Assembly: GCA_027858715.1 (NCBI GenBank)
Contig: JAQICD010000093.1
Location: 1 to 51,484, forward strand
Length of the DNA stretch: 51,484 bases
Source: Prolixibacteraceae bacterium
GTDB lineage: Bacteria; Bacteroidota; Bacteroidia; Bacteroidales; Prolixibacteraceae
Direction: 5' to 3'
Position 1 is the first letter of the stretch. Each line of letters opens with the position of its first letter. The notes below the pieces were generated by a model that made no database searches, was not told the origin of the DNA, and was given only the letters and a program-made list of their open reading frames with translations. Made by a program: the position numbers and the translations under genes. This document shows positions 8,458 through 16,567 of the stretch, piece by piece.

Positions 8458-11400
8458 GTGAATAAACACTATAATGAAATGGGGAATTCTCCAGATATAA
8501 AACCGGAACATAAGCCAAAGCATGAACCGATGAGCCGTAAAGTACATGTAGAAGGTATTAGCGGGCAAATAGCACTTTTGTCGGAAAAAAAAGCAAAAGT
8601 ATCGTCGTATTTGAAGGCCGTGTGTAATCTGTTGGTCGAAGAACTTTCAACTTCGGTTGTTTCGGCACAAATATTATACGACGGAACACGGCATCAGAGC
8701 AAATCGTTTAAACACACTACAACGGCTTTGCGTAATGTGCTTAAAACCCCCGACGACAAAGAAGGCAAAATAGAAATATTTTTCGACCAGGAAATAACTC
8801 CAACCGACAACTTCGAATGTTTTGTCGGTGTTAAGGAATATCTTCCGGTTTGGCGAACCATTATTGCCAACTCAATATCGGCAATAATATTAAGAGATAT
8901 TTCGGTTCAGCATCGCGAGCGTACCAAAGAATTACTCGGTATCGAAAAGGCAACTGAGATATTATCCTCGCACGATTCGGTTCACGAAGCTTTGGCACTG
9001 CTTTGCAATAATCTTCCCGAAGCTTTTCAGCATCCGCGAAATGCTGTCGCCCGCATTAAGTTCGATGGAAATACTTACAATACTCCAAAGTTTAAAGAAA
9101 CAAAATGGGCACTGGTAAAACATTTTGAAACACCAGGGGAGCAAAAGGGAAGTATAGAAATTTTTTATCTGAAGAAATATGCCGAAGAAGATGAAGGACC
9201 ATTCTTAAAAGAGGAAAAGAACTTTATAAACAACCTGTCGGCATTGATTTCGGGAGTTGCCAGTCGAAATGCCCTAAAAGAATTGATTTATAATAATTCC
9301 GAACGTTTGAAGGAATTGAAGGGGATAAATACAACATCACAAATTCTGAAACGCTCGAAAACATTGGAAGAAGCATTGCCAAATATTTGTAAAATTCTTC
9401 CACCGTCGTTTCAGTATCCTGCACATACGGTGGTGCGCATTAAGTACAATAAAGAAACATATACTTGCAATAATTTTTACGAGACGCCCTGGAAGATTGT
9501 TCAATATTTTAATTCGGTAAGCAATAAACGAGGTGTTATTGAAGTGTATTATACGAAGGAGTTTCCCGAAAGCGACGAAGGGCCTTTTTTGAAGGAAGAA
9601 CGAAACCTGTTAATTAACCTGGCCGGACTAATTTCAGGTCGGGCAGTTAAAGATTTGTTTTCGAAATTGCATAAAATGAATGTTGAGCGCTTAAAGGAGC
9701 TCGATGCCATAAATCACACTTCTAAAATTATTGAAGAAGGCAACACAATTGACGAAACGTTGATGCGCATTTGCCATATTTTACCAGCTTCGTGGCAATA
9801 TCCAAAATATACAGCCTGTCGCATAAGCTTTGAGGGGAAGAAATATGTTACTCCAAATTTTGTCGAAACTGAGTGGATGCAGTCTGAGCAAATTGCAACT
9901 ATCGACAATAAAAAAGGAGCGGTCGAAATTGTTTACCTTAAAGAGTTACCCGAAGAAAGCGAAGGCCCTTTTCTGCATGAAGAACGCAACCTGCTCATAA
10001 ATATCTGTAAGCTAATAAGCGGTTACCTGAATAGTTATAAGGGGCTGGAAATAATAAATAAGAAGGGTGTTGTGCTTAATGCGCAACATAAGTCCGATCA
10101 GTTTCGTAAGTCGCTGGTAAGCAATAAGAAACCGCTTCAGTTGTATTTTAATCAGCAAGCGCTTGAAAAATACGTTTATCTCGATATGATGAAGTACAAA
10201 GTGAAGCACATTTTGTTTGTTTCAACTTTGTACGATGCGTTTGTGCTGGAAAGCGAAGACTCGTTTTTTGAAAAATTTATGGGCGAGATTTACCAGTATA
10301 GTCTGTTTTCTCTGCCACGTATAACCGGCGTTTCTTCAACAGAGGAAGCATTGGAGTTGCTTGAAACTACACAGTTCGACCTTGTTATTCTGATGGTTGG
10401 TCTCGACCGTAAAGCCCCCATTGAATTGAGTGAAAAAATTAAAGACAAGAACGAAAATCTCCCGGTGTATTTGTTGCTCAACAAAAAGAGCGATTTGAAA
10501 TATTTTGAACAACTGGTACCTACCATTCGTTCGGTTGATCAGCTTTTTGTGTGGAATGGAGATTCACTTATCTTGTTCGCCATTGTTAAATCAATTGAAG
10601 ACCGCGTAAATGTTGAAAACGATACGCGAGTCGGACTTGTGCGTGTTATTTTGGTAATCGAAGATTCGCCTCTTTACTATTCCAAATATCTGCAAATGCT
10701 GTACTCGATTGTATTTGACCAGGTACAGCAAATATTGCCCGAGGTTGAAAAAAATGAGCTCGACAAAATTTGCCGAATGCGTTCGCGGCCAAAAGTTTTG
10801 CTGGCACGCAATTACGAAGAGGCCATGTCGATATTCAGTAACTATAAAGATTTTATGCTTTGCGTAATTTCGGATGTTGAGTTTGAACGTGCAGGCAGAA
10901 TTGATAAAGAAGCAGGTATTAAGTTTATCAAACATGTGCGCGAAAAGATACATAATCTGCCGGTAATTCTGCAATCGTCGGAAGAGGTTAATCGTTTTAT
11001 TGCTAATAAGATAGATGCTACATTCTTGAACAAGAATTCAGAAACATTAATCAACGACTTAAAACAGTTTCTAAAAAGTTATCTGGGGTTTGGTCCGTTC
11101 GTTTTCCGAAATGCGCGCGACGAAAAAATTGCAGTTGCCCGCTCATTGCGCGAATTCGAGACCTTGCTACAAAAAATACCCGATGAATCATTCTACATCC
11201 ATGCACTCGAAAATCAGTTTTCGCTTTGGTTGATGGCGCGTGGCGAAATTCAGCTGGCAAAAACACTGAATCCTATTCCGGTTAACTCGCTCGATAATGT
11301 GAACGAGTCACGTAAGTTTTTTCTCGAAACCATACATCGATACAAAGAAGAACGGAAACGGGGCAAAATTATGTCGTTCGACGAAACTGCTTCGCTCGAC

Positions 11401-13095
11401 GAACGTAATATTGTATCGTTTTGCACAGGTTCGTTGGGTGGAAAAGGGAGAGGACTGGCATTTATCAACGTTCTGATTTATAATTTTGACTTTTCATCGT
11501 TATCAGATAAAATTAATATTTTAACCCCAATAACTGTAATAATTGGTACCGACGAGTTTCAGAAATTTATGAATCGGAATAACCTGATGGATAAGGTGTT
11601 TGACCAAACCATTTCATATGCCGAATTGCGCGGTTACTTCCAGGAAGCCGACTTGTCTGCGTCGCTTATTCGTAAGCTGAAAGGGTTTATTCAACAGATT
11701 AAACGTCCTATTGCCGTTCGTTCGTCAAGTACTTCCGAAGATTCTCTTACGCATCCGTTTTCGGGCGTTTTCGATACCTACATCATTCCCAACAATGAGC
11801 AAAACAAGCGCAAAGTACTTGAGCTACTGTTCAGTGCCATAAAAATGATTTATGCTTCGGTATATTCCGACGGTGCACGTACTTATTTCGATGCTATAAA
11901 TCACCGCATCGAAGATGAGAAAATGGCTGTCGTATTGCAGGAGCTGGTCGGCTCGCAGCATGGCGATTATTACTATCCGCACATTAGCGGTGTGGCACAG
12001 TCGTACAATTATTATCCCGTAGCTGACATGAAACCAGAGGAAGGCTTTGCCGTTGCAGCTATTGGTCTTGGTAGTTATGTGGTAAACGGCTGGAAGTCGT
12101 ACCGGTTTTCACCGGTTTACCCAAAAGTTTCAGTTTACAGCATAAAGGATTTGCTTAACAGTACACAGGTGCAGTTTTTTGCCTTAAATACGGCAAATTT
12201 TGAACACGATTTAGCTGAAAGCGGCGAAGCAGCAACGCTCAAATTGCTCGAAATTGAACAGGCTGAAAAGCATGGAACCTTAACGCATTGTGCATCGGTT
12301 TATAATGCCAACAACGACAGGGTAGAGGCTGGCTTAAGTGCTTATGGGCCGCGGATTGTGAATTTTGCCAACATACTGCAATACAACTATATTCCGCTGG
12401 CCGAAACCATTAATACTATTTTAAGTGCTGTAGAAGAAGCATTTGGTTCGCCGGTGGAAATTGAATATGCTGTTGATCTTGAAAAAGGAAAGCACGGTCT
12501 GCCCACTTTCTATCTGCTTCAGATTAAACCTTTGCTAACCAGTTTGGATACGCAGCAAATAGATTTTGATTCGTTTGATAAGGATAAGATGTTGTTGTTT
12601 ACAAAGTTAAGCTTAGGAAATGGTGAGCTGAATAACATTACAGATGTGATTTATCTTCCTCCTGATCGGTTTAGTAAGCTTAAAACCATTGAAATGGCTG
12701 CCGAGATTGAGAAACTTAATAAGAAAATGATTAAAGAAAAGCGGAAATACATACTTGTTGGTCCAGGTCGCTGGGGTACTCGCGACCGCTTTTTGGGTAT
12801 TCCGGTTAACTGGTCGCAAATTTCAAATGCAAAAGTAATCGTGGAAACCAGTCTTGATAATTTCCCGCTTGATTCGTCGCTTGGTTCGCACTTTTTCCAC
12901 AATGTAACTTCGATGAATGTTGGTTATTTTTCGGTTATTCATAACTCGTCGAAAGATTTTATTCGTTGGGAAACGCTCGAAAATTGTAAATTAGTTGCCG
13001 AAACTACTTATTTCAAACATGTAAGTTTCGAAAACCCGTTGCGCATAATTATGGACGGTAGAAAGAAAACATCAGCAATTATTGTTAACGACTAA
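8458..13095 (+). CDS. Sensor-repeat / receiver / PEP synthase-type ATP-grasp fusion protein
   Basis: A 1545-residue soluble signalling protein. Residues about 160-530 hold three tandem copies of a sensor-like module; the equivalent Ile falls at 162, 290 and 418, an exact 128-residue period. A divergent first copy covers about 35-150. Each clear copy ends in a segment like EGPFLKEERNLL. I recall this module from PAS-type sensor kinases, where it resembles GAF domains. A degenerate receiver (about 583-715) has Met at the phosphoacceptor position. A second receiver (about 729-878) keeps Glu735/Asp736, Asp806, Ser840 and Lys859. Residues about 935-1400 are a PPDK/PEP synthase N-terminal ATP-grasp domain (GGKGRGLAF, VRSSS at 1087-1091, LLQIKPL). 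The C-terminus has GPGRWG at 1435-1440. No phosphohistidine swivel domain or PEP barrel follows, and no kinase H-box is seen. The start is GTG 8458; ATG 8479 is an alternative. Confidence 0.85.
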   Translation: MNKHYNEMGNSPDIKPEHKPKHEPMSRKVHVEGISGQIALLSEKKAKVSSYLKAVCNLLVEELSTSVVSAQILYDGTRHQSKSFKHTTTALRNVLKTPDDKEGKIEIFFDQEITPTDNFECFVGVKEYLPVWRTIIANSISAIILRDISVQHRERTKELLGIEKATEILSSHDSVHEALALLCNNLPEAFQHPRNAVARIKFDGNTYNTPKFKETKWALVKHFETPGEQKGSIEIFYLKKYAEEDEGPFLKEEKNFINNLSALISGVASRNALKELIYNNSERLKELKGINTTSQILKRSKTLEEALPNICKILPPSFQYPAHTVVRIKYNKETYTCNNFYETPWKIVQYFNSVSNKRGVIEVYYTKEFPESDEGPFLKEERNLLINLAGLISGRAVKDLFSKLHKMNVERLKELDAINHTSKIIEEGNTIDETLMRICHILPASWQYPKYTACRISFEGKKYVTPNFVETEWMQSEQIATIDNKKGAVEIVYLKELPEESEGPFLHEERNLLINICKLISGYLNSYKGLEIINKKGVVLNAQHKSDQFRKSLVSNKKPLQLYFNQQALEKYVYLDMMKYKVKHILFVSTLYDAFVLESEDSFFEKFMGEIYQYSLFSLPRITGVSSTEEALELLETTQFDLVILMVGLDRKAPIELSEKIKDKNENLPVYLLLNKKSDLKYFEQLVPTIRSVDQLFVWNGDSLILFAIVKSIEDRVNVENDTRVGLVRVILVIEDSPLYYSKYLQMLYSIVFDQVQQILPEVEKNELDKICRMRSRPKVLLARNYEEAMSIFSNYKDFMLCVISDVEFERAGRIDKEAGIKFIKHVREKIHNLPVILQSSEEVNRFIANKIDATFLNKNSETLINDLKQFLKSYLGFGPFVFRNARDEKIAVARSLREFETLLQKIPDESFYIHALENQFSLWLMARGEIQLAKTLNPIPVNSLDNVNESRKFFLETIHRYKEERKRGKIMSFDETASLDERNIVSFCTGSLGGKGRGLAFINVLIYNFDFSSLSDKINILTPITVIIGTDEFQKFMNRNNLMDKVFDQTISYAELRGYFQEADLSASLIRKLKGFIQQIKRPIAVRSSSTSEDSLTHPFSGVFDTYIIPNNEQNKRKVLELLFSAIKMIYASVYSDGARTYFDAINHRIEDEKMAVVLQELVGSQHGDYYYPHISGVAQSYNYYPVADMKPEEGFAVAAIGLGSYVVNGWKSYRFSPVYPKVSVYSIKDLLNSTQVQFFALNTANFEHDLAESGEAATLKLLEIEQAEKHGTLTHCASVYNANNDRVEAGLSAYGPRIVNFANILQYNYIPLAETINTILSAVEEAFGSPVEIEYAVDLEKGKHGLPTFYLLQIKPLLTSLDTQQIDFDSFDKDKMLLFTKLSLGNGELNNITDVIYLPPDRFSKLKTIEMAAEIEKLNKKMIKEKRKYILVGPGRWGTRDRFLGIPVNWSQISNAKVIVETSLDNFPLDSSLGSHFFHNVTSMNVGYFSVIHNSSKDFIRWETLENCKLVAETTYFKHVSFENPLRIIMDGRKKTSAIIVND

Positions 13096-13097
13096 GA

Positions 13098-13748
13098 ATG
13101 ATAAATATAGGAATCTACGACGAGCACAAAATTATGGCGAGAGGGTTACAGATGATTCTCTCGCAGATAAGTGATTTCGATGTGATATTTTTTACCGATA
13201 GCAAGGCAAAGCTCAACGAGTGTATTAAAAACCGCAGCTTGCATGTGTTGGTGATAAATATGCACGATACCTCAATCAGGAATATGAACCTGATTATTCA
13301 ATTGTCGCTGGCCAATCCGAAAACCAAATTGCTGATTGTTTCGTACGACAACAGTGAAGAAACCATACTGAAAATTGTAAAATCAAAAGCTAAAGGTTTC
13401 TTGGGGCGCGATGCTTCACAACGCGACCTTATTGAGGCAATTTATACCTTACGCAATGGCTTCGATTATTTTAACAATTCAATCAATCAGGTAGTGTTAA
13501 ATCAGTATATTCATGATTATGACACCGACCCGGTTAAACAAAACGATATAGGCAACCTGAGCGAGCGACAGATAGAAATTCTTAAACTATGGGGTAAAAG
13601 CTACTCGAACCAGGAAATTGCTGATGAACTATTTATTAGTGTTCGAACTGTCGAGTCGCACAAAAATCACATTATGCAAAAACTAAAATTGAAAAGCACT
13701 GTCGATTTGGTTAAGTTTTCAATTAAGAATAATATTATTGAAATATAG
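13098..13748 (+). CDS. LuxR/NarL-type response regulator with non-canonical receiver
   Basis: A 216-residue regulator with an N-terminal receiver (1-125) and a C-terminal LuxR helix-turn-helix (about 150-210: LSERQIEIL, SNQEIADELFISVRTVESH). The receiver keeps the acidic pair Asp8/Glu9. The phosphoacceptor position in LVINMHD is Asn54 instead of Asp, and the conserved GYLLKDA lysine region reads GFLGRDA, with Arg for Lys. Normal Asp phosphorylation is therefore unlikely. The ATG follows the stop of the 1545-residue gene after 2 nt, so the two are almost certainly co-translated and functionally linked. Targets are unknown; the mannobiose operon lies immediately downstream. Confidence 0.9.
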   Translation: MINIGIYDEHKIMARGLQMILSQISDFDVIFFTDSKAKLNECIKNRSLHVLVINMHDTSIRNMNLIIQLSLANPKTKLLIVSYDNSEETILKIVKSKAKGFLGRDASQRDLIEAIYTLRNGFDYFNNSINQVVLNQYIHDYDTDPVKQNDIGNLSERQIEILKLWGKSYSNQEIADELFISVRTVESHKNHIMQKLKLKSTVDLVKFSIKNNIIEI

Positions 13749-13805
13749 GGGTGTTATAGGATTACGCCCCATTCGGTTACGAAAAAACCTTCTCTTTCAA
13801 AATTT

Positions 13806-14110
13806 TCAATTGTTGGCTTTTTTAGTTTGTGGACAAACTGAATAAAACGGATAATCATTAAGCCGGGAAATCCAATACTCAACAAAATCATCAATTTCAC
13901 TTGCATCGAATCCATACTTAGACAGATTATCCCTGAAAAAGGTCTCTAAATCCTCTGTTTTTGTTGTTTTATAGTTATTATAAAAGTTGAAGAGTTATAT
14001 TCGCACATTACCTCCTTTCGGTAAAGGCTAATAATACCTCGTTTTGGTCGATTTCAATAATCATTTGATAGAATTTCATTTGCAGACTTTTATCCTTTAC
14101 GCCTATTTTG
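13806..14110 (-). pseudogene. Remnant of an unidentified minus-strand gene
   Basis: Two protein-like stretches lie on the minus strand in different frames. 14110-14008 ends in EVLLAFTERR and a stop. 13994-13806 (62 codons, no start codon, stop upstream) contains SKYGFDASEIDDFVEYWISR followed by LNDYPFYSV. The second resembles a C-terminal piece I associate with small Bacteroidetes secreted proteins (a YG..xxEIxDFIEYWxPRL pattern). Together they look like a decayed gene broken by a frameshift. The evidence is only the protein-like composition, so confidence is low. Confidence 0.3.
14079..14110 (+). promoter_or_regulatory. Putative promoter of the mannobiose operon
   Basis: TTTG at 14079-14082 (-33) is followed after 21 nt by TATTTTG (14104-14110), one base short of TAnnTTTG. 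The predicted start, about 14117, falls just before the 31-bp palindrome, a typical repressor position. Confidence 0.45.
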
Positions 14111-14120
14111 TGTTCAGTTA

Positions 14121-14151
14121 TTAAATAAAACAAATGCGTTGTTTTATTTAA
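14121..14151. promoter_or_regulatory. 31-bp perfect palindrome, candidate operator of the mannobiose operon
   Basis: TTAAATAAAACAA (14121-14133) and TTGTTTTATTTAA (14139-14151) are perfect 13-nt reverse complements around the 5-nt centre ATGCG. It ends 15 nt before the phosphorylase ATG and begins about 10 nt after the -7 element. It could be a repressor operator or a hairpin in the 5' leader. The regulator is unknown. Confidence 0.6.
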
Positions 14152-14166
14152 CTTAAAAATTGAAGA

Positions 14167-15351
14167 ATGACTACACTTTTTGAAGAGCGAAAGGCTATTA
14201 TAACAAGTAATTACGAGTTGTTGCTTGCCAGAAAAAACGAAGAGATTTTTAGTGCAAGCGGTATTTGTTGCCGGCATAAACATCCGGTGTTAACCCGAGA
14301 CCATGTGCCTTTGCATTGGCGTTTCGATTTTAACCCTGCCACCAATCCGGGTTTTATGGAGCGTATTGGTTTTAATGCAGCATTTAACGCTGGAGCCATA
14401 AAATGGAATGGTAAATATTTGTTGGCTGTACGTGTCGAGGGCGTCGATCGTAAATCGTTTTTCGCTATTGCTGAAAGCCCCAACGGTGTTGACAACTTCC
14501 GTTTTTGGGACAGGCCAATTACCTTACCTCAAACCGAAAAATTCGATACCAATGTTTACGATATGCGTCTTACCGTTCACGAAGACGGATGGATTTACGG
14601 TGTGTTTTGTGCCGAGCGTAAAGATATCAATGCGCCCGATGGTGATACTTCGTCAGCTATGGCAGCAGCTGGCATTATACGTACCAAGAACTTGAAAATA
14701 TGGGAGCGTTTACCCGATTTAATTTCGCAAAGTGGACAGCAACGCAACGTGGTGCTTTTCGAAAAGTTTGTCGATGGTAGATATGCTTTTTTTACCCGTC
14801 CACAGGATGGTTTTATCGACACAGGTAAAGGCGGTGGAATTGGATGGGGACTTTCAGATACTATTGAAAAAGCCGAAATTAAGGAAGAACGCATCATAGA
14901 AAGCAAAACGTATCATACTGTTTACGAACTGAAAAACGGTTTAGGACCACATCCTATTTTAACCAACAAAGGATGGTTGCACCTGGCGCATGGCGTGCGC
15001 AATACTGCTGCCGGGCTGCGCTACGTTTTATATATTTTCATGGCCGACAAAAACGATGTAACAAAAATAACGCATAAGCCGGGCGGATACTTTCTGGCTC
15101 CACTCGAAAACGAACGCCTGGGAGATGTGTCGAATGTGTTGTTTGGTAATGGCTGGATTGCTGACGACGATGGGAAAGTATATATTTACTACGCATCGTC
15201 AGATACACGGCTGCATGTTGCAACCACAACCATCGATAAATTAATTGATTATTGCGAAAATACGCCCGAAGACAAACTTCATTCGCATCTTTCGGTGGAA
15301 ACAATAAATAAACTGATTGATAACAACCAACAATTTATGAAGAAGCTATGA
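14167..15351 (+). CDS. mgp: GH130 4-O-beta-mannosyl-glucose phosphorylase
   Basis: Phosphorolysis of beta-1,4-mannosylglucose to mannose 1-phosphate and glucose in the cytoplasm (GH130). The 394 residues match the Bacteroides fragilis enzyme closely in recalled motifs: MERIGFNAAFNAGAIKWNG, RVEGVDRKSFFA, NVYDMRLT with the catalytic Asp132, RPQDGFIDTGKGGGIGW and HLAHGVRN. The next gene is a cellobiose 2-epimerase overlapping by 4 nt (ATGA), and a GPH symporter follows, the gene set known for mannobiose use in Bacteroides. No beta-mannanase gene is in the window, so depolymerisation must be encoded elsewhere. A palindromic operator candidate lies just upstream. Confidence 0.93.
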   Translation: MTTLFEERKAIITSNYELLLARKNEEIFSASGICCRHKHPVLTRDHVPLHWRFDFNPATNPGFMERIGFNAAFNAGAIKWNGKYLLAVRVEGVDRKSFFAIAESPNGVDNFRFWDRPITLPQTEKFDTNVYDMRLTVHEDGWIYGVFCAERKDINAPDGDTSSAMAAAGIIRTKNLKIWERLPDLISQSGQQRNVVLFEKFVDGRYAFFTRPQDGFIDTGKGGGIGWGLSDTIEKAEIKEERIIESKTYHTVYELKNGLGPHPILTNKGWLHLAHGVRNTAAGLRYVLYIFMADKNDVTKITHKPGGYFLAPLENERLGDVSNVLFGNGWIADDDGKVYIYYASSDTRLHVATTTIDKLIDYCENTPEDKLHSHLSVETINKLIDNNQQFMKKL

Positions 15352-16538
15352 ACAGGGCATTGTCTGAATTTATTGAGGTTCAGGAGAAAGAACTACAAAA
15401 CATTATGAATTTTTGGTTGCTCAACACTCCCGATCAAAAAAATGGCGGCTTTGTTGGTACTATCGATAGTTACGGTAAAGTTTTTGAAGGAACCAGTAAA
15501 GGGGCAGTGCTGAATGCCCGGATTTTGTGGTCATTTTCGGCTGCTTACAATTACACCGGAAACAAACATTATCTTGAAATGGCCGATCGTGCCTTTCAGT
15601 ATTTTTCAAAATATTTTATTGACAAAAAACATGGTGGTGTTTATTGGGAGTTATCGTCGGATGGTAAACCCATAAATAAGCGAAAACAAGCTTATGCACA
15701 GGGATTTGCTGTTTATGGTTTGTCGGAGTACTACCGGGCTACCGGACACGAGCAAAGTTTATTGATGGCTCAGGAACTTTTCTGGATCATAGAAAAAAAA
15801 TTCCGGGACAAAACCAATGGTGGTTATATCGAAGCTCTGGATGAAAAATGGATGCCCCTCGACGATATGCGCTTAAGCCTGAAAGATGCCAACGAGCCAA
15901 AGTCGATGAATACCCATTTGCATATACTCGAGCCTTACACCAACCTATATCGTTGCTGGAAAAATCCGATATTGGGCGAAAGCATCAGGGGGTTAATTCG
16001 TGTTTTCCTTGATAAAATTATCGATACCAAAACTGCACATTTTAACCTGTTCTTTGCATATAAATGGGAGGTGAAATCAACTGCTGTTTCCTACGGGCAC
16101 GATGTTGAAGGTTCGTGGTTGCTGGCCGAAGCTGCCGAAGTTTTGGGCGATAAAGAATTGATGGTTGAGGTAAATCAAATGGCCATTCGTATGGTCGATG
16201 CTGCTTTATCTGAAGGTACGGATTGCGACGGCTCGTTGTTTAACGAACGTGACGGTGAACATCTCGATACAGATAAACATTGGTGGCCACAGGCCGAAGC
16301 GATGATTGGCTACATAAATGCCTGGCAAATAAGCGGACAGGCTAAATATCTCGACGAGGCTGAGAAAGTGTGGAATTTTATCGATAAAAAAATCATTGAC
16401 CATCAAAACGGCGAATGGTTCTGGAGGGTCGATAAAGAGGGGAATCCTTACTTGAACGAAGATAAGGCCGGATTCTGGAAATGTCCTTATCACAACACCC
16501 GTGCGATCATCGAAATTTGTAATCGTTTAAAAGATTGA
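15348..16538 (+). CDS. ce: Cellobiose 2-epimerase (acts on mannobiose)
   Basis: Epimerises C2 of the reducing sugar in beta-1,4 disaccharides, here most likely mannobiose to mannosylglucose, the substrate of the upstream phosphorylase. At 396 residues it has the normal length of the N-acylglucosamine 2-epimerase-like (alpha/alpha)6-barrel family. Conserved histidines are visible at NTHLHILEPY (His190/192), YGHDVEGSWLL (His251) and CPYHNTRA (His382), matching the known general acid/base positions. RKQAYAQGFAVYGL is a further family motif. Its ATG overlaps the stop of mgp by 4 nt, which implies translational coupling. Confidence 0.93.
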   Translation: MNRALSEFIEVQEKELQNIMNFWLLNTPDQKNGGFVGTIDSYGKVFEGTSKGAVLNARILWSFSAAYNYTGNKHYLEMADRAFQYFSKYFIDKKHGGVYWELSSDGKPINKRKQAYAQGFAVYGLSEYYRATGHEQSLLMAQELFWIIEKKFRDKTNGGYIEALDEKWMPLDDMRLSLKDANEPKSMNTHLHILEPYTNLYRCWKNPILGESIRGLIRVFLDKIIDTKTAHFNLFFAYKWEVKSTAVSYGHDVEGSWLLAEAAEVLGDKELMVEVNQMAIRMVDAALSEGTDCDGSLFNERDGEHLDTDKHWWPQAEAMIGYINAWQISGQAKYLDEAEKVWNFIDKKIIDHQNGEWFWRVDKEGNPYLNEDKAGFWKCPYHNTRAIIEICNRLKD

Positions 16539-16567
16539 ACTAAACCATATTAACTAAACTTATCAAG

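Noticed and set aside
8458-13095. Annotation of the large protein as a metabolic PEP synthase
   Set aside because: Only the N-terminal ATP-grasp part is present; the phosphohistidine swivel domain and the PEP-binding barrel are missing.
8458-13748. Reading the two genes as a classical two-component system
   Set aside because: No histidine kinase H-box or HATPase domain was found in the large protein, and the regulator lacks the phosphoacceptor Asp.
14008-14283. 91-codon minus-strand frame across the mannobiose promoter and start of the GH130 gene
   Set aside because: Its first half is antisense to the well-supported phosphorylase gene. Only the last part, before the stop at 14008, looks protein-like and is treated as a gene remnant.
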